From Pseudonocardia sp. MH-G8 (GTDB taxonomy: Bacteria; Actinomycetota; Actinomycetes; Mycobacteriales; Pseudonocardiaceae), in contig NZ_NKYF01000021.1 in the NCBI RefSeq assembly GCF_002262885.1, positions 1-64,000 of the forward strand: a stretch of 64,000 nucleotides of DNA. Direction: 5' to 3'. The translations under genes were made by a program, and so were the position numbers. Positions 35,611 to 45,240 of this stretch are shown in pieces (position 1 is the stretch's first letter; every line of letters starts with the position of its first letter). The notes under the pieces were generated by a model. That model had not been told where the DNA came from. It saw nothing but the letters and a program-made list of their open reading frames with translations, and did not search any database.

Positions 35611-37176
35611 ATGAGCGAGCGTCAGCGAGCGGATCATCAACACAGCGCCCGCGCGAAGCGCCCGACCGAGCGCGGCGAGGCGACGGCGCCACCCCTCCTG
35701 GAGATGCAGAAGGTGAGCAAGTCCTATCCCGGCGTACGCGCCCTGGACGGCGTGAGCATGACCGTGCGCGCGGGGGAGGTACTCGCCCTGGTCGGCGAGA
35801 ACGGCGCCGGCAAGTCGACACTCATCAAGATTCTCTCCGGCGCAGTCCGCCCGGACGCCGGGACCGTTCGCATCGACGGCGAGGCGATCGACATCGCGGC
35901 CCCGCTGGACGCGACCGGACACGGCATCGCCACCGTGTACCAGGAGTTCAGCCTCTTCCCGGCGCTGAGCGTCGCCGAGAACCTGTTCTTCAACGACATC
36001 GCCGTCAGCAGGCGCCCGCTCTCGTGGTCCCGACTGCGCGCCGACGCCGTCGCCGTCCTGCGTGAGCTGGGCGTCGACCTCGAGCCCCGGCGGCCGGTCC
36101 GGGACCTGACCGTGGCTGAGCAGCAGATGCTGGAGATCGCGAAGGCCCTGCACATGCGGGCCCGCATCGTCGTCCTCGACGAGCCGACGGCCGTCCTCGG
36201 CGGGCACGACGTCGACCGGCTGCTCGACCTCATCAGGTCGCTGCGCGAGCGGGGCGTCGCCGTCATCTTCATCTCCCACCGGCTCGACGAGATCTTCGGC
36301 GTGGCGAACACCTACCTCGTCCTCAAGGACGGTCGGCACACCGCTGCCGGGCGGGTGGCCGACACCGACCGCGATGCGCTGGTGACGGCGATGGTCGGGC
36401 GGGCCGTCAGCGAGCGCCGGGAGATCGCCCATGTCGGGCACGACCGCGGTGCGGAACTCCTGCGGGTCGAGGGGCTCAGCGGGGCGGGCTTCACCGACGC
36501 CAGCTTCACCGTGCACGCCGGGGAGGTCGTCGGGGTCGCCGGCCTGCGAGGGGCGGGTCGCACCGAGGTCGCGCGTGCGGTGTTCGGCATCGACCGCTCC
36601 GCCGCCGGGCGGGTCGTCGTGCGCGGCCAGGAGCTGCCGCCGGGTCGCCCCGACCAAGCGATCGCGGCGGGCATCGGGTTCGTGACCGAGGACCGCAAGG
36701 CCGAGGGCCTGCTGATGAACATGTCGGTGGCGCAGAACATGACCATGGTGGACGTCGCCGTCGGCCGACGGCGGTGGTTGGCCCGGCGGGCCGAGCGCGC
36801 GACGGCCGAGCGGTTGATGGCCGACCTCTCGGTCCGCGCCCCGAACACCGCGACGCGGGTGGACACGTTGTCCGGCGGCAACCAGCAGAAGGTCGTCATC
36901 GCCAAGTGGGTCGGGGCGGGCGTCGAGGTGCTGCTCCTCGACGAGCCGACGCGAGGCGTCGACGTCGGCGCCAAGGGGGAGATCTACAAGCTCATCCGGC
37001 AGCTCTGCGACCAGGGGCTCGGCGTGCTCCTGATCAGCTCGGAGCTGCCCGAGATCCTGCTCAACTCCGATCGGGTCCTGGTGATGCAGCGCGGGCGGAT
37101 CTGCGCAGAGCTGAGCCGCGCGGAGGCCACCGAGGAGAACATCGCGCGACACATGGTGAGTGAGGTGGCGGCATGA
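35611..37176 (+). CDS. RbsA/MglA-type sugar ABC transporter ATP-binding protein
   Basis: This 521-residue double ATPase has domain 1 Walker A GENGAGKST and Walker B IVVLDEPTAVLG. Domain 2 has the P-loop-like GLRGAGRTE, signature LSGGNQQKVVIAKWV and Walker B LLLDEPTRGVDVG. A charged N-terminal extension of about 30 residues precedes the first domain. The ATG at 35611 follows GGAAGAGGAGCG. It is the second RbsA-type ATPase of the window and should energise only its own permease (37173) and binding protein (38266). Confidence 0.92.
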   Translation: MSERQRADHQHSARAKRPTERGEATAPPLLEMQKVSKSYPGVRALDGVSMTVRAGEVLALVGENGAGKSTLIKILSGAVRPDAGTVRIDGEAIDIAAPLDATGHGIATVYQEFSLFPALSVAENLFFNDIAVSRRPLSWSRLRADAVAVLRELGVDLEPRRPVRDLTVAEQQMLEIAKALHMRARIVVLDEPTAVLGGHDVDRLLDLIRSLRERGVAVIFISHRLDEIFGVANTYLVLKDGRHTAAGRVADTDRDALVTAMVGRAVSERREIAHVGHDRGAELLRVEGLSGAGFTDASFTVHAGEVVGVAGLRGAGRTEVARAVFGIDRSAAGRVVVRGQELPPGRPDQAIAAGIGFVTEDRKAEGLLMNMSVAQNMTMVDVAVGRRRWLARRAERATAERLMADLSVRAPNTATRVDTLSGGNQQKVVIAKWVGAGVEVLLLDEPTRGVDVGAKGEIYKLIRQLCDQGLGVLLISSELPEILLNSDRVLVMQRGRICAELSRAEATEENIARHMVSEVAA

Positions 37177-38243
37177 CCGAACAGACGACCAGCACTGATT
37201 CCCGGGCGCATGCGTCCGGGCCCGATGGCGGACGGTCGGGCGAGGCCGTGGCGCCCGGGACGGGGCCGCGGCCCAGCGCGCTGACCGCGCTCGCCCGAAC
37301 GGTCCTCGCCGGTGGCGCCCCGCTGCTCGTCTTCGCGGTGCTCCTCGTCGTCACCTTCGTGCTCTCACCCAACTTCTTCGGCCTCGACAACCTCATCAAC
37401 GTGGCCCGCCAGGCGGCGATCGTCGGCGTGGTGGCCGTCGGTGCCACGTTCGTGATCCTCAGCGGCGGGATCGACCTGTCCGTCGGATCGATCCTCGCGG
37501 TGGTGGGCGTGGCCTGCGCGATGCTGGCCGACAGCGGCATGTCGCCGGTGCTGGTGCTCCTGATCGGTCTGCTCATCGGCCTCGCGTTCGGGATCCTCAG
37601 TGGACTCGGCGTCGCCTACCTCGGTGTCCAGCCGTTCATCATGACGCTGGCGATGCTGGTGATCGCCCGCGGTGTGGCACTGCGGATCTCCGGCGGTGGG
37701 CCGCAGGCGTTCACGATCGACAGCGCGGTCTGGGACTTCTTCGGGAGCGCGGAGATCGGTCCCGTCCCCGGGCCCCTGATCATCTTCCTGGTGGTCGCCG
37801 CGGCGGCCTGGGTGGTGCTGCGCTACACGCCGTTCGGCCGCAAGGTCTACGCGGTCGGGGGCAACGTCGAGGTCGCCCGCCTGTCGGGCGTCCGCGTCAA
37901 CCGGATCCGGATCAGCGTGTACGCGATCAGCGGGCTCACCGCGGCGCTCGCCGGCCTGATGACGGCGGCCCGGCTCCGTGTCGGCGCACCGACGGCGGGC
38001 AACTTGATGGAGCTCGAGGCGATCGCCGCAGTGGTGATCGGCGGCACGAGCCTGATGGGTGGCATCGGTGGAGTCACCGGCGCGGTCCTGGGCGCCGTGC
38101 TGCTCGCCGTGCTGGCGAACCTTCTGAATCTGCTCGGTGTCGATGCCTTCGACCAGCAGATCGTCCGCGGCGTGATCATCGTCGCCGCCGTCGTCATCAC
38201 GTCGACGGCTCTGCGGATGCGGCGGCGGACACGCACTCGATGA
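37173..38243 (+). CDS. RbsC-type sugar ABC transporter permease
   Basis: This 356-residue BPD_transp_2-type permease has a polar N-terminal extension of about 40 residues, then eight to ten membrane segments. Family motifs are TFVILSGGIDLSVGSILAV and AVVIGGTSLMGGIGGVTGAVLG. The start overlaps the ATPase stop (ATGA). It is the channel partner of the genes at 35611 and 38266. Confidence 0.9.
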   Translation: MTEQTTSTDSRAHASGPDGGRSGEAVAPGTGPRPSALTALARTVLAGGAPLLVFAVLLVVTFVLSPNFFGLDNLINVARQAAIVGVVAVGATFVILSGGIDLSVGSILAVVGVACAMLADSGMSPVLVLLIGLLIGLAFGILSGLGVAYLGVQPFIMTLAMLVIARGVALRISGGGPQAFTIDSAVWDFFGSAEIGPVPGPLIIFLVVAAAAWVVLRYTPFGRKVYAVGGNVEVARLSGVRVNRIRISVYAISGLTAALAGLMTAARLRVGAPTAGNLMELEAIAAVVIGGTSLMGGIGGVTGAVLGAVLLAVLANLLNLLGVDAFDQQIVRGVIIVAAVVITSTALRMRRRTRTR

Positions 38244-38265
38244 CCGGCCAGTCCAAGGAGGATCA

Positions 38266-39321
38266 ATGGTGATCAGATCGGTTGGGTGGCGCACTGCCGC
38301 CCTCGGCTTCGCAGCGGTGGCCGCACTGGCGGCAGCAGGCTGCTCCAACAGCGCGACGCAGGGCACGAAGGGCAGCGGACCGCCCCAGCCGATCGAGTGG
38401 AGCAACGCGTGCGGCCCGGAGTGCCAGCAGGCGTTGACGGTGCAGGGTGACCCGGCCGCCGTCGCCTGCACGGTGGGCATCTCCCAGAACGACCTCTCCC
38501 ACCCGTACGGCGTCGCGCAGAAGGCGGCGCTCGAGGACGCGGCGAAGCGCAACTTCCCGAACATGACGGTGTTCTCCACCGATGGGCAGGGCGACGCCAT
38601 CACCCAGTCCTCGCAGGTGCGGGACCTGATGACGCGGGGAATCGACGTCCTGGTGATCACGCCGCTCGAGAGCGACGCCCTCGCCCCCGTGATCAAGGAA
38701 GCCACCGAGTCCGGGGTCAAGGTGATCACGCACGACCGGTCGGTCAACGCCCCGGTCGTCGCGCACGTCGCCGCCGACAGCGTTCAGGCGGGCGAGACCG
38801 CAGGTCAGTACATCGTCGACCAACTCGGCCCCGCCGGTGGCACCATCGTCGAGATCACCGGAACGCTGGGGGCGAGCGCCACCAACGAGCGCCACCAGGG
38901 GTTCGAGAACGTCATCTCCCAGCACCCGAACATCCAGGTCATCGCCAGCCAGACCGCGGACTACGCGCGCGACCAGGGACTGACCGTCATGCAGGACTTC
39001 CTGCAGCGGTTCGGGCCGGGCGAGATCGACGCAGTGTTCACGCACAACGACGAGATGTCCCTCGGTGCGCTGCAGGCGATCCAGGAGGCGGGCCGGGCTT
39101 CGGAGATGTTCGTGATCGGCTTCGACGGGGCGGAGAACGCCATCGAGGCCGTCAACGCCGGCGACTACGAGGCGAGCGTCGTCTACCCGCTCGACGCGCC
39201 GGAGGCCATCGCCGCCGCGGCGAAGGCCTGCCTGGGCGAGGAGCTGCCGCAGCGCGTCCTCCTGGAGGGGCCGCTGATCAACAAGGAGAACGTCGCCCAG
39301 TTCGTCGGTACCGGTTTCTGA
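38266..39321 (+). CDS. RbsB-type sugar ABC transporter substrate-binding lipoprotein
   Basis: This 351-residue lipoprotein (lipobox AAGC) has a type-1 periplasmic-binding fold: DLSHPYGVAQKAALEDAA, GIDVLVITPLESDALAPVIKEA, FTHNDEMSLGALQAIQEAG and FVIGFDGAENAIEAV. It belongs to the ribose/xylose/galactose-binding group. It has two Cys in NACGPECQQ, possibly a disulfide. It completes the second RbsABC importer and is followed by an alcohol dehydrogenase, so the imported compound may carry an alcohol to be oxidised. Confidence 0.87.
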   Translation: MVIRSVGWRTAALGFAAVAALAAAGCSNSATQGTKGSGPPQPIEWSNACGPECQQALTVQGDPAAVACTVGISQNDLSHPYGVAQKAALEDAAKRNFPNMTVFSTDGQGDAITQSSQVRDLMTRGIDVLVITPLESDALAPVIKEATESGVKVITHDRSVNAPVVAHVAADSVQAGETAGQYIVDQLGPAGGTIVEITGTLGASATNERHQGFENVISQHPNIQVIASQTADYARDQGLTVMQDFLQRFGPGEIDAVFTHNDEMSLGALQAIQEAGRASEMFVIGFDGAENAIEAVNAGDYEASVVYPLDAPEAIAAAAKACLGEELPQRVLLEGPLINKENVAQFVGTGF

Positions 39322-39362
39322 ACGCTGCCACCATCTCACAACCCGGAGAAGGAGTTCGAGCG

Positions 39363-40475
39363 ATGAAGATCAACGGAGCGGTCATCCACGCCGTCGGTGA
39401 GAAGTGGTCGGTCGAGGAGCTGGAGCTGGAGGAGCCCCGGGCGAACGAAGTTCTGGTCAAGGTGATGGCGTCCGGACTCTGCCACTCCGACGACCACCTG
39501 ACGACCGGCGACCTCGACCAGCCGCTGCCGCTCGTCGGCGGGCACGAGGGCGCCGGCGTCGTCGTCGCGGTGGGGGAGGGCGTCACCCGGGTCGAGCCGG
39601 GTGACCACATCGCCACCGCCTACATCCCGGGCTGCGGCGTCTGCGACTGGTGCGCGCAGGGCATGCAGTTCATCTGCGACGGCGGCAAGGACATGTTCCT
39701 GGGCATGATGCTCGACGGCACGCCGCGGTTCCACCTCGCCGACGGTCGTGGGATCGGCGCGATGCAGCGGCTCGGGACGTTCGCCAACTACCTGGTCGCC
39801 CCCGAGCAGGAGTGCATCAAGATCGACAAGGACATCCCGTTCGAGCACGCCTGCCTGGTGGCATGCGGGGTGACCACCGGCTGGGGGTCCGCGGTGTACG
39901 CCGGCGGCACTCGCCCCGGCGACGTCGTGGTCGTGATGGGCACCGGCGGCGTCGGGATGAACGCCATCCAGGGGGCGGCGCACGCCGGCGCCCGCATCGT
40001 CGTCGCCGTCGACCCGGTGGCGGCGAAGCGGGAGCTCGCCGAGGAGCTCGGGGCGACGCACAGCTTCGGCTCGATCGCCGACGCGATGCCGGTGATCCAC
40101 GGGGAGACGAACGGCCAGGGCGCTGACGTCTCGATCGTGACGATCGGGCGGGTGGAGCCCGAGCACATCGGAGAGGCCTTCCGCGCGATCCGCAAGATGG
40201 GCACCTGCGTGGTGACCGGGATCGGGCAGAACGAGGGGCCGCTGCCGATCGACCCGCTGGAGCTGACGATCTACGCCAAGCAGCTTCGCGGCGGGCTCTT
40301 CGGGAACGCCAACCCCACCCGCGACATCCCCCGGCTGCTGAAGTACTACCAGGCCGGCAAGCTGCGGCTCGAGGAGCTCGTCAGCCGCAAATACCAGCTG
40401 CAGGACATCAACCAGGCCTACGACGACCTGCGCGAGGGGCGCAACGTCCGCGGCGTGGTCCTGCACGAGCACTGA
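39363..40475 (+). CDS. NDMA-dependent (mycofactocin-associated) alcohol dehydrogenase, copy 1
   Basis: This 370-residue zinc medium-chain dehydrogenase has catalytic zinc ligands in GLCHSDDHL and GGHEGAG and Rossmann motif GTGGVGMNAIQGA. The family-specific stretch is PGCGVCDWCAQGMQFICDGG, followed by HLADGRGIGAMQRLGTFANYL. This pattern marks the Rxyl_3153-type NDMA-dependent alcohol dehydrogenases, known to co-occur with mycofactocin and to hold their NAD(H) without exchange. It oxidises an alcohol, perhaps the aglycone. A same-length paralogue lies at 41729 beyond a CoA-transferase gene. Confidence 0.88.
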   Translation: MKINGAVIHAVGEKWSVEELELEEPRANEVLVKVMASGLCHSDDHLTTGDLDQPLPLVGGHEGAGVVVAVGEGVTRVEPGDHIATAYIPGCGVCDWCAQGMQFICDGGKDMFLGMMLDGTPRFHLADGRGIGAMQRLGTFANYLVAPEQECIKIDKDIPFEHACLVACGVTTGWGSAVYAGGTRPGDVVVVMGTGGVGMNAIQGAAHAGARIVVAVDPVAAKRELAEELGATHSFGSIADAMPVIHGETNGQGADVSIVTIGRVEPEHIGEAFRAIRKMGTCVVTGIGQNEGPLPIDPLELTIYAKQLRGGLFGNANPTRDIPRLLKYYQAGKLRLEELVSRKYQLQDINQAYDDLREGRNVRGVVLHEH

Positions 40476-40489
40476 CTGGACGAGGTTCG

Positions 40490-41713
40490 ATGCCCGACGG
40501 TTCGTCCGCCGCACCCCGGCTCCTGGCCGGGGTGCGGGTCCTGTCCTTCTGTCATTGGCTGCAGGGTCCTGCCGCCTGCCAGTACCTCGCCGACCTCGGC
40601 GCCGAGGTCGTCAAGATCGAGCCGCTGGAAGGGGCGGCGGAACGGCGCGTGCTCGGGCCCGGCCGCGGGCCGGACGGGGCCAGCTCGCTGTTCGTCTCGG
40701 CCAACCGGAACCAGCGCAGCGTCGCCGTCGACCTGAAGTCGGCGGCGGGCACCCGCGTGGTGCTGGACCTGCTCGACGACTACGACGTGGTCATCGAGAA
40801 CTTCCGGCCCGGTGTCATGGAGCGGCTCGGCCTGTCCTACGAGCAGCTCAGCGCGACCCGGCCGGGACTGGTCTACGCCTCGGCCACCGGGTACGGGTCG
40901 ACCGGCCCGATGGCCGACCTGCCCGGTCAGGACCTGCTCGTCCAGGCCCTGACCGGGCTCGCGTCGGCGTCCGGTGCGAGCCCGACCTCGGCCGGTGCGG
41001 CGGTGGCCGACCAGCACGGCGCCGCCCTGCTGGCCATGGGCGTGCTCGCCGCGGTGATCCGCCGCTCGACGAGCGGGGTCGGCTGCCGGGTGGAGGCCAG
41101 CCTGCTCAACGCGGGCGTCGACCTGCAGATGGAGGCGTTCACGTTCTACCTCAACCGGGACGAGCGCCCGTGGGCGGAGCAGCTCGGCAGGCACGCCCGG
41201 CTCGCCACCTGGTACCACCCGGCCCCCTACGGGATCTACCCGACGCTCGACGCGCACGTCGCGGTGTCGCTCGTCGGGCTGCCCCAGCTGGCCCAGGTCT
41301 TCCCGGAGCTGGCCGACCTGGTCGCCCTGGACCCGGTTGCCGACCGGGACCGGGTCGCTGCCGCGCTCGCCGCGCAGCTCGCCCTGCGCACGCTGGACGA
41401 GCTCGCGGACGCGTTCGCGCGGGCGGGCATCTGGTTCGCACCGGTGCTCGGCTACGACGAGGTCGAGCAGCACCCCCAGATCGTGCACAACGGCCTGATC
41501 GAGGAGGTCGGCGACGGCTCCTGGAGCGGCCGGGTGGTGAAGCACCCGGTCCGCTACGACGGGGAGCTGCCGCCGGTGCGGAGGCACCCGCCACGCCTCG
41601 GGGAGCACACCGGGGAGGTGCTCGCCGAGCTCGGCTACGACGGGCCGCGGATCCAGGACCTGCTCGACCGCGGCGTCGTTCGCGCCGGCTCCGCCCACCC
41701 GTCCCGCACGTGA
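40490..41713 (+). CDS. CaiB/BaiF (class III) CoA-transferase
   Basis: This 407-residue family III CoA-transferase has N-terminal GVRVLSFCHWLQGPAACQYLADLGAEVVKIEP and catalytic Asp in DLPGQDLLVQALTG. It is flanked by two paralogous alcohol dehydrogenases in the same direction, with gaps of only 14 and 15 bp. The likely logic is oxidation of an alcohol to an acid and then CoA activation. It resembles the 44038 protein more than the 33435 protein (FPRxxYG-type VEDG/YDDY regions shared with the former). Confidence 0.9.
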   Translation: MPDGSSAAPRLLAGVRVLSFCHWLQGPAACQYLADLGAEVVKIEPLEGAAERRVLGPGRGPDGASSLFVSANRNQRSVAVDLKSAAGTRVVLDLLDDYDVVIENFRPGVMERLGLSYEQLSATRPGLVYASATGYGSTGPMADLPGQDLLVQALTGLASASGASPTSAGAAVADQHGAALLAMGVLAAVIRRSTSGVGCRVEASLLNAGVDLQMEAFTFYLNRDERPWAEQLGRHARLATWYHPAPYGIYPTLDAHVAVSLVGLPQLAQVFPELADLVALDPVADRDRVAAALAAQLALRTLDELADAFARAGIWFAPVLGYDEVEQHPQIVHNGLIEEVGDGSWSGRVVKHPVRYDGELPPVRRHPPRLGEHTGEVLAELGYDGPRIQDLLDRGVVRAGSAHPSRT

Positions 41714-41728
41714 CACGAGAGGAGAGCC

Positions 41729-42841
41729 ATGTCCGTCCACGGCGCCGTGCTGCACGAGGTCGGTGGTGAGTTCCAGGTCGAGGACCTGCGGCTGGACGAG
41801 CCGAAGGCCGGGGAGGTGCTGGTCCGGGTCGTCGCGTCGGGGATGTGCCACTCCGACGAGCACCTGCGCACCGGCGACACCCTCCAGCCGCTGCCGCTCG
41901 TCATGGGCCACGAGGGTGCCGGGGTGGTGGAAGCGGTCGGGGAGGGGGTCACCCGCGTCGCCCCCGGCGATCACATGGTCACCGCCTTCATCCCGGGCTG
42001 CGGGCGGTGCCCCTGGTGCGCGCGGGGGATGCAGTTCGTCTGCGACAACGGCGAGGGGATGGCCGAGGGGTTGCTCCTCGACGGAACACCCCGGTTCCAC
42101 CTCGGCGACGGCCGCGGGATCGGCGCAATGCAACGGCTCGGGACGTTCGCCAACCACCTCGTGACGAACGAGGAGCAGTGCATCCGCATCGACCCCGACC
42201 TCCCTCTCGACCGCGCGTGCCTGGTCGCCTGTGGAGTGGCGACGGGCTGGGGATCGGCCGTCAACGCCGCGAAGGTCGAGGCTGGCGACGTGGTCGTCGT
42301 GCTCGGCACCGGCGGCGTCGGCATGAACGCCGTGCAGGGCGCGGCGATGGCCGGCGCGGCGCACGTGGTCGCCGTCGACCCGGTCGCCCTCAAGCGGGAG
42401 GTCGCCGAGCAGCTGGGGGCGACCGCGTCGTTCCCCAGCCTCGGTGAGGCGATGCCACACGTGCACGCCCTGACGAACGGTCAGGGCGCGGACAAGCTGA
42501 TCGTCACCGTCGGGCGGGTGGACGGCGGGCTGCTCGGGGAGGCGGTGCGCGCGACCAGCAAGATGGGCACCTGCGTGGTGACCGCCGTCGGTCAGTGGGG
42601 CAAGGGGATCGACCTGTCGCCGTGGGACGTGACCATCTTCGCGCGGACGATCAAGGGTTCGCTGTTCGGCAACTGCAACCCGACCCGCGACATCCCCCGG
42701 TTGCTGCAGTACTACCGAAGCGGGCGGCTCGACCTCGACACGCTGGTGACCAACACCTACCGGGTGGACCAGATCGAGCAGGGCTACCGGGACATGTACG
42801 ACGGCCGCAACGTCCGGGGCGTGGTGCTGCACGAGCACTGA
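41729..42841 (+). CDS. NDMA-dependent (mycofactocin-associated) alcohol dehydrogenase, copy 2
   Basis: This is a 370-residue paralogue of the 39363 enzyme with the same length and motif order: GMCHSDEHL, GHEGAG, PGCGRCPWCARGMQFVCDNG, HLGDGRGIGAMQRLG and GTGGVGMNAVQGA. Differences concentrate in the substrate half, so the two may act on different alcohols or on an alcohol and its aldehyde. A GAGAGGAGAG site precedes the ATG. It ends this unit; the next gene runs in the opposite direction 27 bp away. Confidence 0.88.
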   Translation: MSVHGAVLHEVGGEFQVEDLRLDEPKAGEVLVRVVASGMCHSDEHLRTGDTLQPLPLVMGHEGAGVVEAVGEGVTRVAPGDHMVTAFIPGCGRCPWCARGMQFVCDNGEGMAEGLLLDGTPRFHLGDGRGIGAMQRLGTFANHLVTNEEQCIRIDPDLPLDRACLVACGVATGWGSAVNAAKVEAGDVVVVLGTGGVGMNAVQGAAMAGAAHVVAVDPVALKREVAEQLGATASFPSLGEAMPHVHALTNGQGADKLIVTVGRVDGGLLGEAVRATSKMGTCVVTAVGQWGKGIDLSPWDVTIFARTIKGSLFGNCNPTRDIPRLLQYYRSGRLDLDTLVTNTYRVDQIEQGYRDMYDGRNVRGVVLHEH

Positions 42842-42868
42842 GGCCGCAGCCGACGCGGTGCCGACCGG

Positions 42869-44041
42869 TCAGACCCGGCCGGGCGCCGCGACCCCGGTGA
42901 GCATCTGCAGGCACTCCAGCAGAAAGAACGACCCGAAGATCAGCTCGGCCGACGCCACCGCGTCCTGCGGACGCGACTCCGGGCGCGGATTGAAGCAGCC
43001 GTCGAGCAGCCGACCTGGGGTGGCCGTGCCGCTGCCCGGGCGGTACGGCGTGAGGTGGCGCGCCACGAGGGCGGCGACGGTGCGCTCGCCGGCTTCGGTG
43101 TAGCGCGCGCCCCGCTCGCCCAGCACGCTGCCCAGCCGGAGCAGGCCGCTGGCCACGATCGCAGTGCCGGAGGTGTCGCGGTGCGTCTCGGGGATGGCGG
43201 GGTCGTCGAAGTCCCAGTACGACACCCCGTCGGCTGGGACGTGTTCGAGCCACCAGTCCGCGACGCGGATCGCGTGCGGTGACCAGACGTCCGCTCCCGG
43301 CATCCGGGCCGCGGCCAGCGCGGAGTAGAGGATCGCCCAGGCCTGGGCGCGGCACCACGTGCTGGTGTCGGAGTAGCCCTTGTGCGTGTGCGTGCGGATC
43401 AGGGCGCCGGTGGCGGGATCGAGCTCGCTGGACTGGACCACCGATCCGTCCTCGCGCACGTGGAGGTCGAGCACCCGCTCGGTGTGCGCCCTGGCGATGT
43501 CGGCGTACCGCGCTTCGCCGGTCACCCCATGAGCCCACAGCAGGAGCGGGGTGGCCTGCAGAGAGTCGATGCTGGCAGCCGCCGCACCGACGGCGTGCGA
43601 CTCCTCGGCCTGCACGCCGAGCGGCAGCAGGCCCAGGCGCTCGTCGTACATCGTCACGAGACTCGAGGCGGTCCGCAGCGCCAGCTCCCGTGCCTGCTCG
43701 TCGCCCACGAGCAGGTCGCCGAGCGCCACGCCGTGGAAGAAGCCGAAGCCCTTGAACGCCGTGGTCCGGTCAGCCCGTTTCGACATCCGCGCGCACCAGG
43801 CGCGGGCAGCGTCCCGGTAGCGGCCGTCCCCGGTCTGCGCCGCGGCGTACCAGAGCATCCCGGGCCACGCGCCGCCGGTCCAGTCGCCGTCCTCGGTGCA
43901 GAACCACTCGCCTGTCGTGGGGTCTGCCCAGTGCGGGAAGCCGGGAAGTTCCGACCCGAGCATGTCGTCGATCCGGGCGAGCACCTGCGCGCGGGCCTCG
44001 TCCCAGTCGACCGCCGGCACCTCCGTCCGACCGAGGCTCAC
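42869..44041 (-). CDS. GH88-family unsaturated glucuronyl hydrolase-like protein
   Basis: This is a 390-residue (alpha/alpha)6-barrel protein. GH88 hallmarks are DWTGGAWPGMLWYAA, a conserved Asp in SIDSLQATPLLLWA, TWCRAQAWAI, and SYWDFDDPAIPETHRDTSGTAIVASGLL. Such enzymes hydrate the double bond of 4,5-unsaturated uronosyl ends and so release the sugar. No signal peptide is visible, so it should be cytoplasmic. Its ATG overlaps the stop of the CoA-transferase gene (ATGA). It is the last gene of the 12-gene leftward operon. Confidence 0.82.
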   Translation of the reverse strand: MSLGRTEVPAVDWDEARAQVLARIDDMLGSELPGFPHWADPTTGEWFCTEDGDWTGGAWPGMLWYAAAQTGDGRYRDAARAWCARMSKRADRTTAFKGFGFFHGVALGDLLVGDEQARELALRTASSLVTMYDERLGLLPLGVQAEESHAVGAAAASIDSLQATPLLLWAHGVTGEARYADIARAHTERVLDLHVREDGSVVQSSELDPATGALIRTHTHKGYSDTSTWCRAQAWAILYSALAAARMPGADVWSPHAIRVADWWLEHVPADGVSYWDFDDPAIPETHRDTSGTAIVASGLLRLGSVLGERGARYTEAGERTVAALVARHLTPYRPGSGTATPGRLLDGCFNPRPESRPQDAVASAELIFGSFFLLECLQMLTGVAAPGRV

Positions 44042-45231
44042 GTCACCGCACCGACCTTCCGCAGCTCGTCGATCTGCTCACGGGAGTAGCCGGCCTGGCC
44101 GAGCACCTCGTCGGTGTGCTCGCCGTGGCCCGGCGGCACCTGGCGGGTTCCGGCCGCTCCCGAGCTGTAGCGGATCGGGTGCTTCAGCAGGCGCACCGTC
44201 CCGGCCTCCGGGTGGTCGATCTCCTCGACGGGGTTCAGGTGGGTCACGAGCGGGTCTCGGTCCACCTCGTCGTAGTCGTTGACCGGGGCGCACCAGACGC
44301 CGTGCGCGCGCAGCAGGTCGAGCAGCTCGGCCCGGCGGAAGGAGCGGAGCAGGGGGGCGAGCGCGCTGTGGATCTCGTTGCGTTGCGGGAGCGCGACCTC
44401 CGGGTCCAGGTAGTCCGCGAGCTCCTGGGGGTCGCCGAGTGCCTGGCTGATGGCGCGCATCGGGGACACCGACAGCGCCACGTATCCGTCCTCGACCTCG
44501 TAGAAGCCGTAGGGAGCCTGGTGGAACGACGACGCGAGGTCCGTCGTCGGACGCTCCACCGTCCCGCCGTTGAGGTGGTAGGTGTACGGCTCGAGCTGCA
44601 GGTCGAGAGCGGCCTGCACCATCGTCACCTCCACCCGCTGGCCCTCGCCGGTCGCCCTCCGGTGGTGCAGCGCGGCGAGGATGCCCATGGCGAGCAGCGA
44701 TGCGCCGTGCTGGTCGACGATCGCGGCGCCGGCGGCGACGGGCGGCCCGTCGCTGCGGCCGGTCGCCGCGGCGAGGCCGGTGGTGGCCTGCAGCAGCAGG
44801 TCCTGCCCCGGCAGGTCCCGGTACGGGCTGTCCGACCCGTAGCCGGAGGCGCAGGCGTACACCAGGTCCGGCTTCAACCGGCTCAGCTCCGGGTGGTCGA
44901 GCCCGAGCTTCTCCATGACCCGCGGTCGGAAGTTCGACACGACCACGTCGGCACCGCGGCAGAGCTCGCGGGCCACCTCGAGCCCTTCCGGCCGCTTCAG
45001 GTCGAGGCTGATGCTGCGGACGTTGCGGTGGGCCAGCATGAAGAAGCTGCTGACCCCGTTGACGTAGGCGTCCGCGCCCGCCCACCGCCGCTCGTACGGT
45101 CCGGCAGGCGGTTCGATCTTGACGACGTCGGCGCCCATGTCGGCGAGGTACTGCACCGCCGCCGGCCCGAGCAGGAACTGCGTGAAGGCGATGATGCGCA
45201 CACCCTCGAGCAGCTTCAGGGACTGGTCCAC
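44038..45231 (-). CDS. CaiB/BaiF (class III) CoA-transferase
   Basis: This 397-residue family III CoA-transferase has N-terminal GVRIIAFTQFLLGPAAVQYLADMGADVVKIEPP and catalytic Asp in DLPGQDLLLQATTG. It is placed directly after an acyl-CoA dehydrogenase gene (9-bp gap). It probably makes the acyl-CoA that the dehydrogenase and MaoC hydratase then process. Confidence 0.9.
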   Translation of the reverse strand: MDQSLKLLEGVRIIAFTQFLLGPAAVQYLADMGADVVKIEPPAGPYERRWAGADAYVNGVSSFFMLAHRNVRSISLDLKRPEGLEVARELCRGADVVVSNFRPRVMEKLGLDHPELSRLKPDLVYACASGYGSDSPYRDLPGQDLLLQATTGLAAATGRSDGPPVAAGAAIVDQHGASLLAMGILAALHHRRATGEGQRVEVTMVQAALDLQLEPYTYHLNGGTVERPTTDLASSFHQAPYGFYEVEDGYVALSVSPMRAISQALGDPQELADYLDPEVALPQRNEIHSALAPLLRSFRRAELLDLLRAHGVWCAPVNDYDEVDRDPLVTHLNPVEEIDHPEAGTVRLLKHPIRYSSGAAGTRQVPPGHGEHTDEVLGQAGYSREQIDELRKVGAVT

Positions 45232-45240
45232 TGGTCCTCC

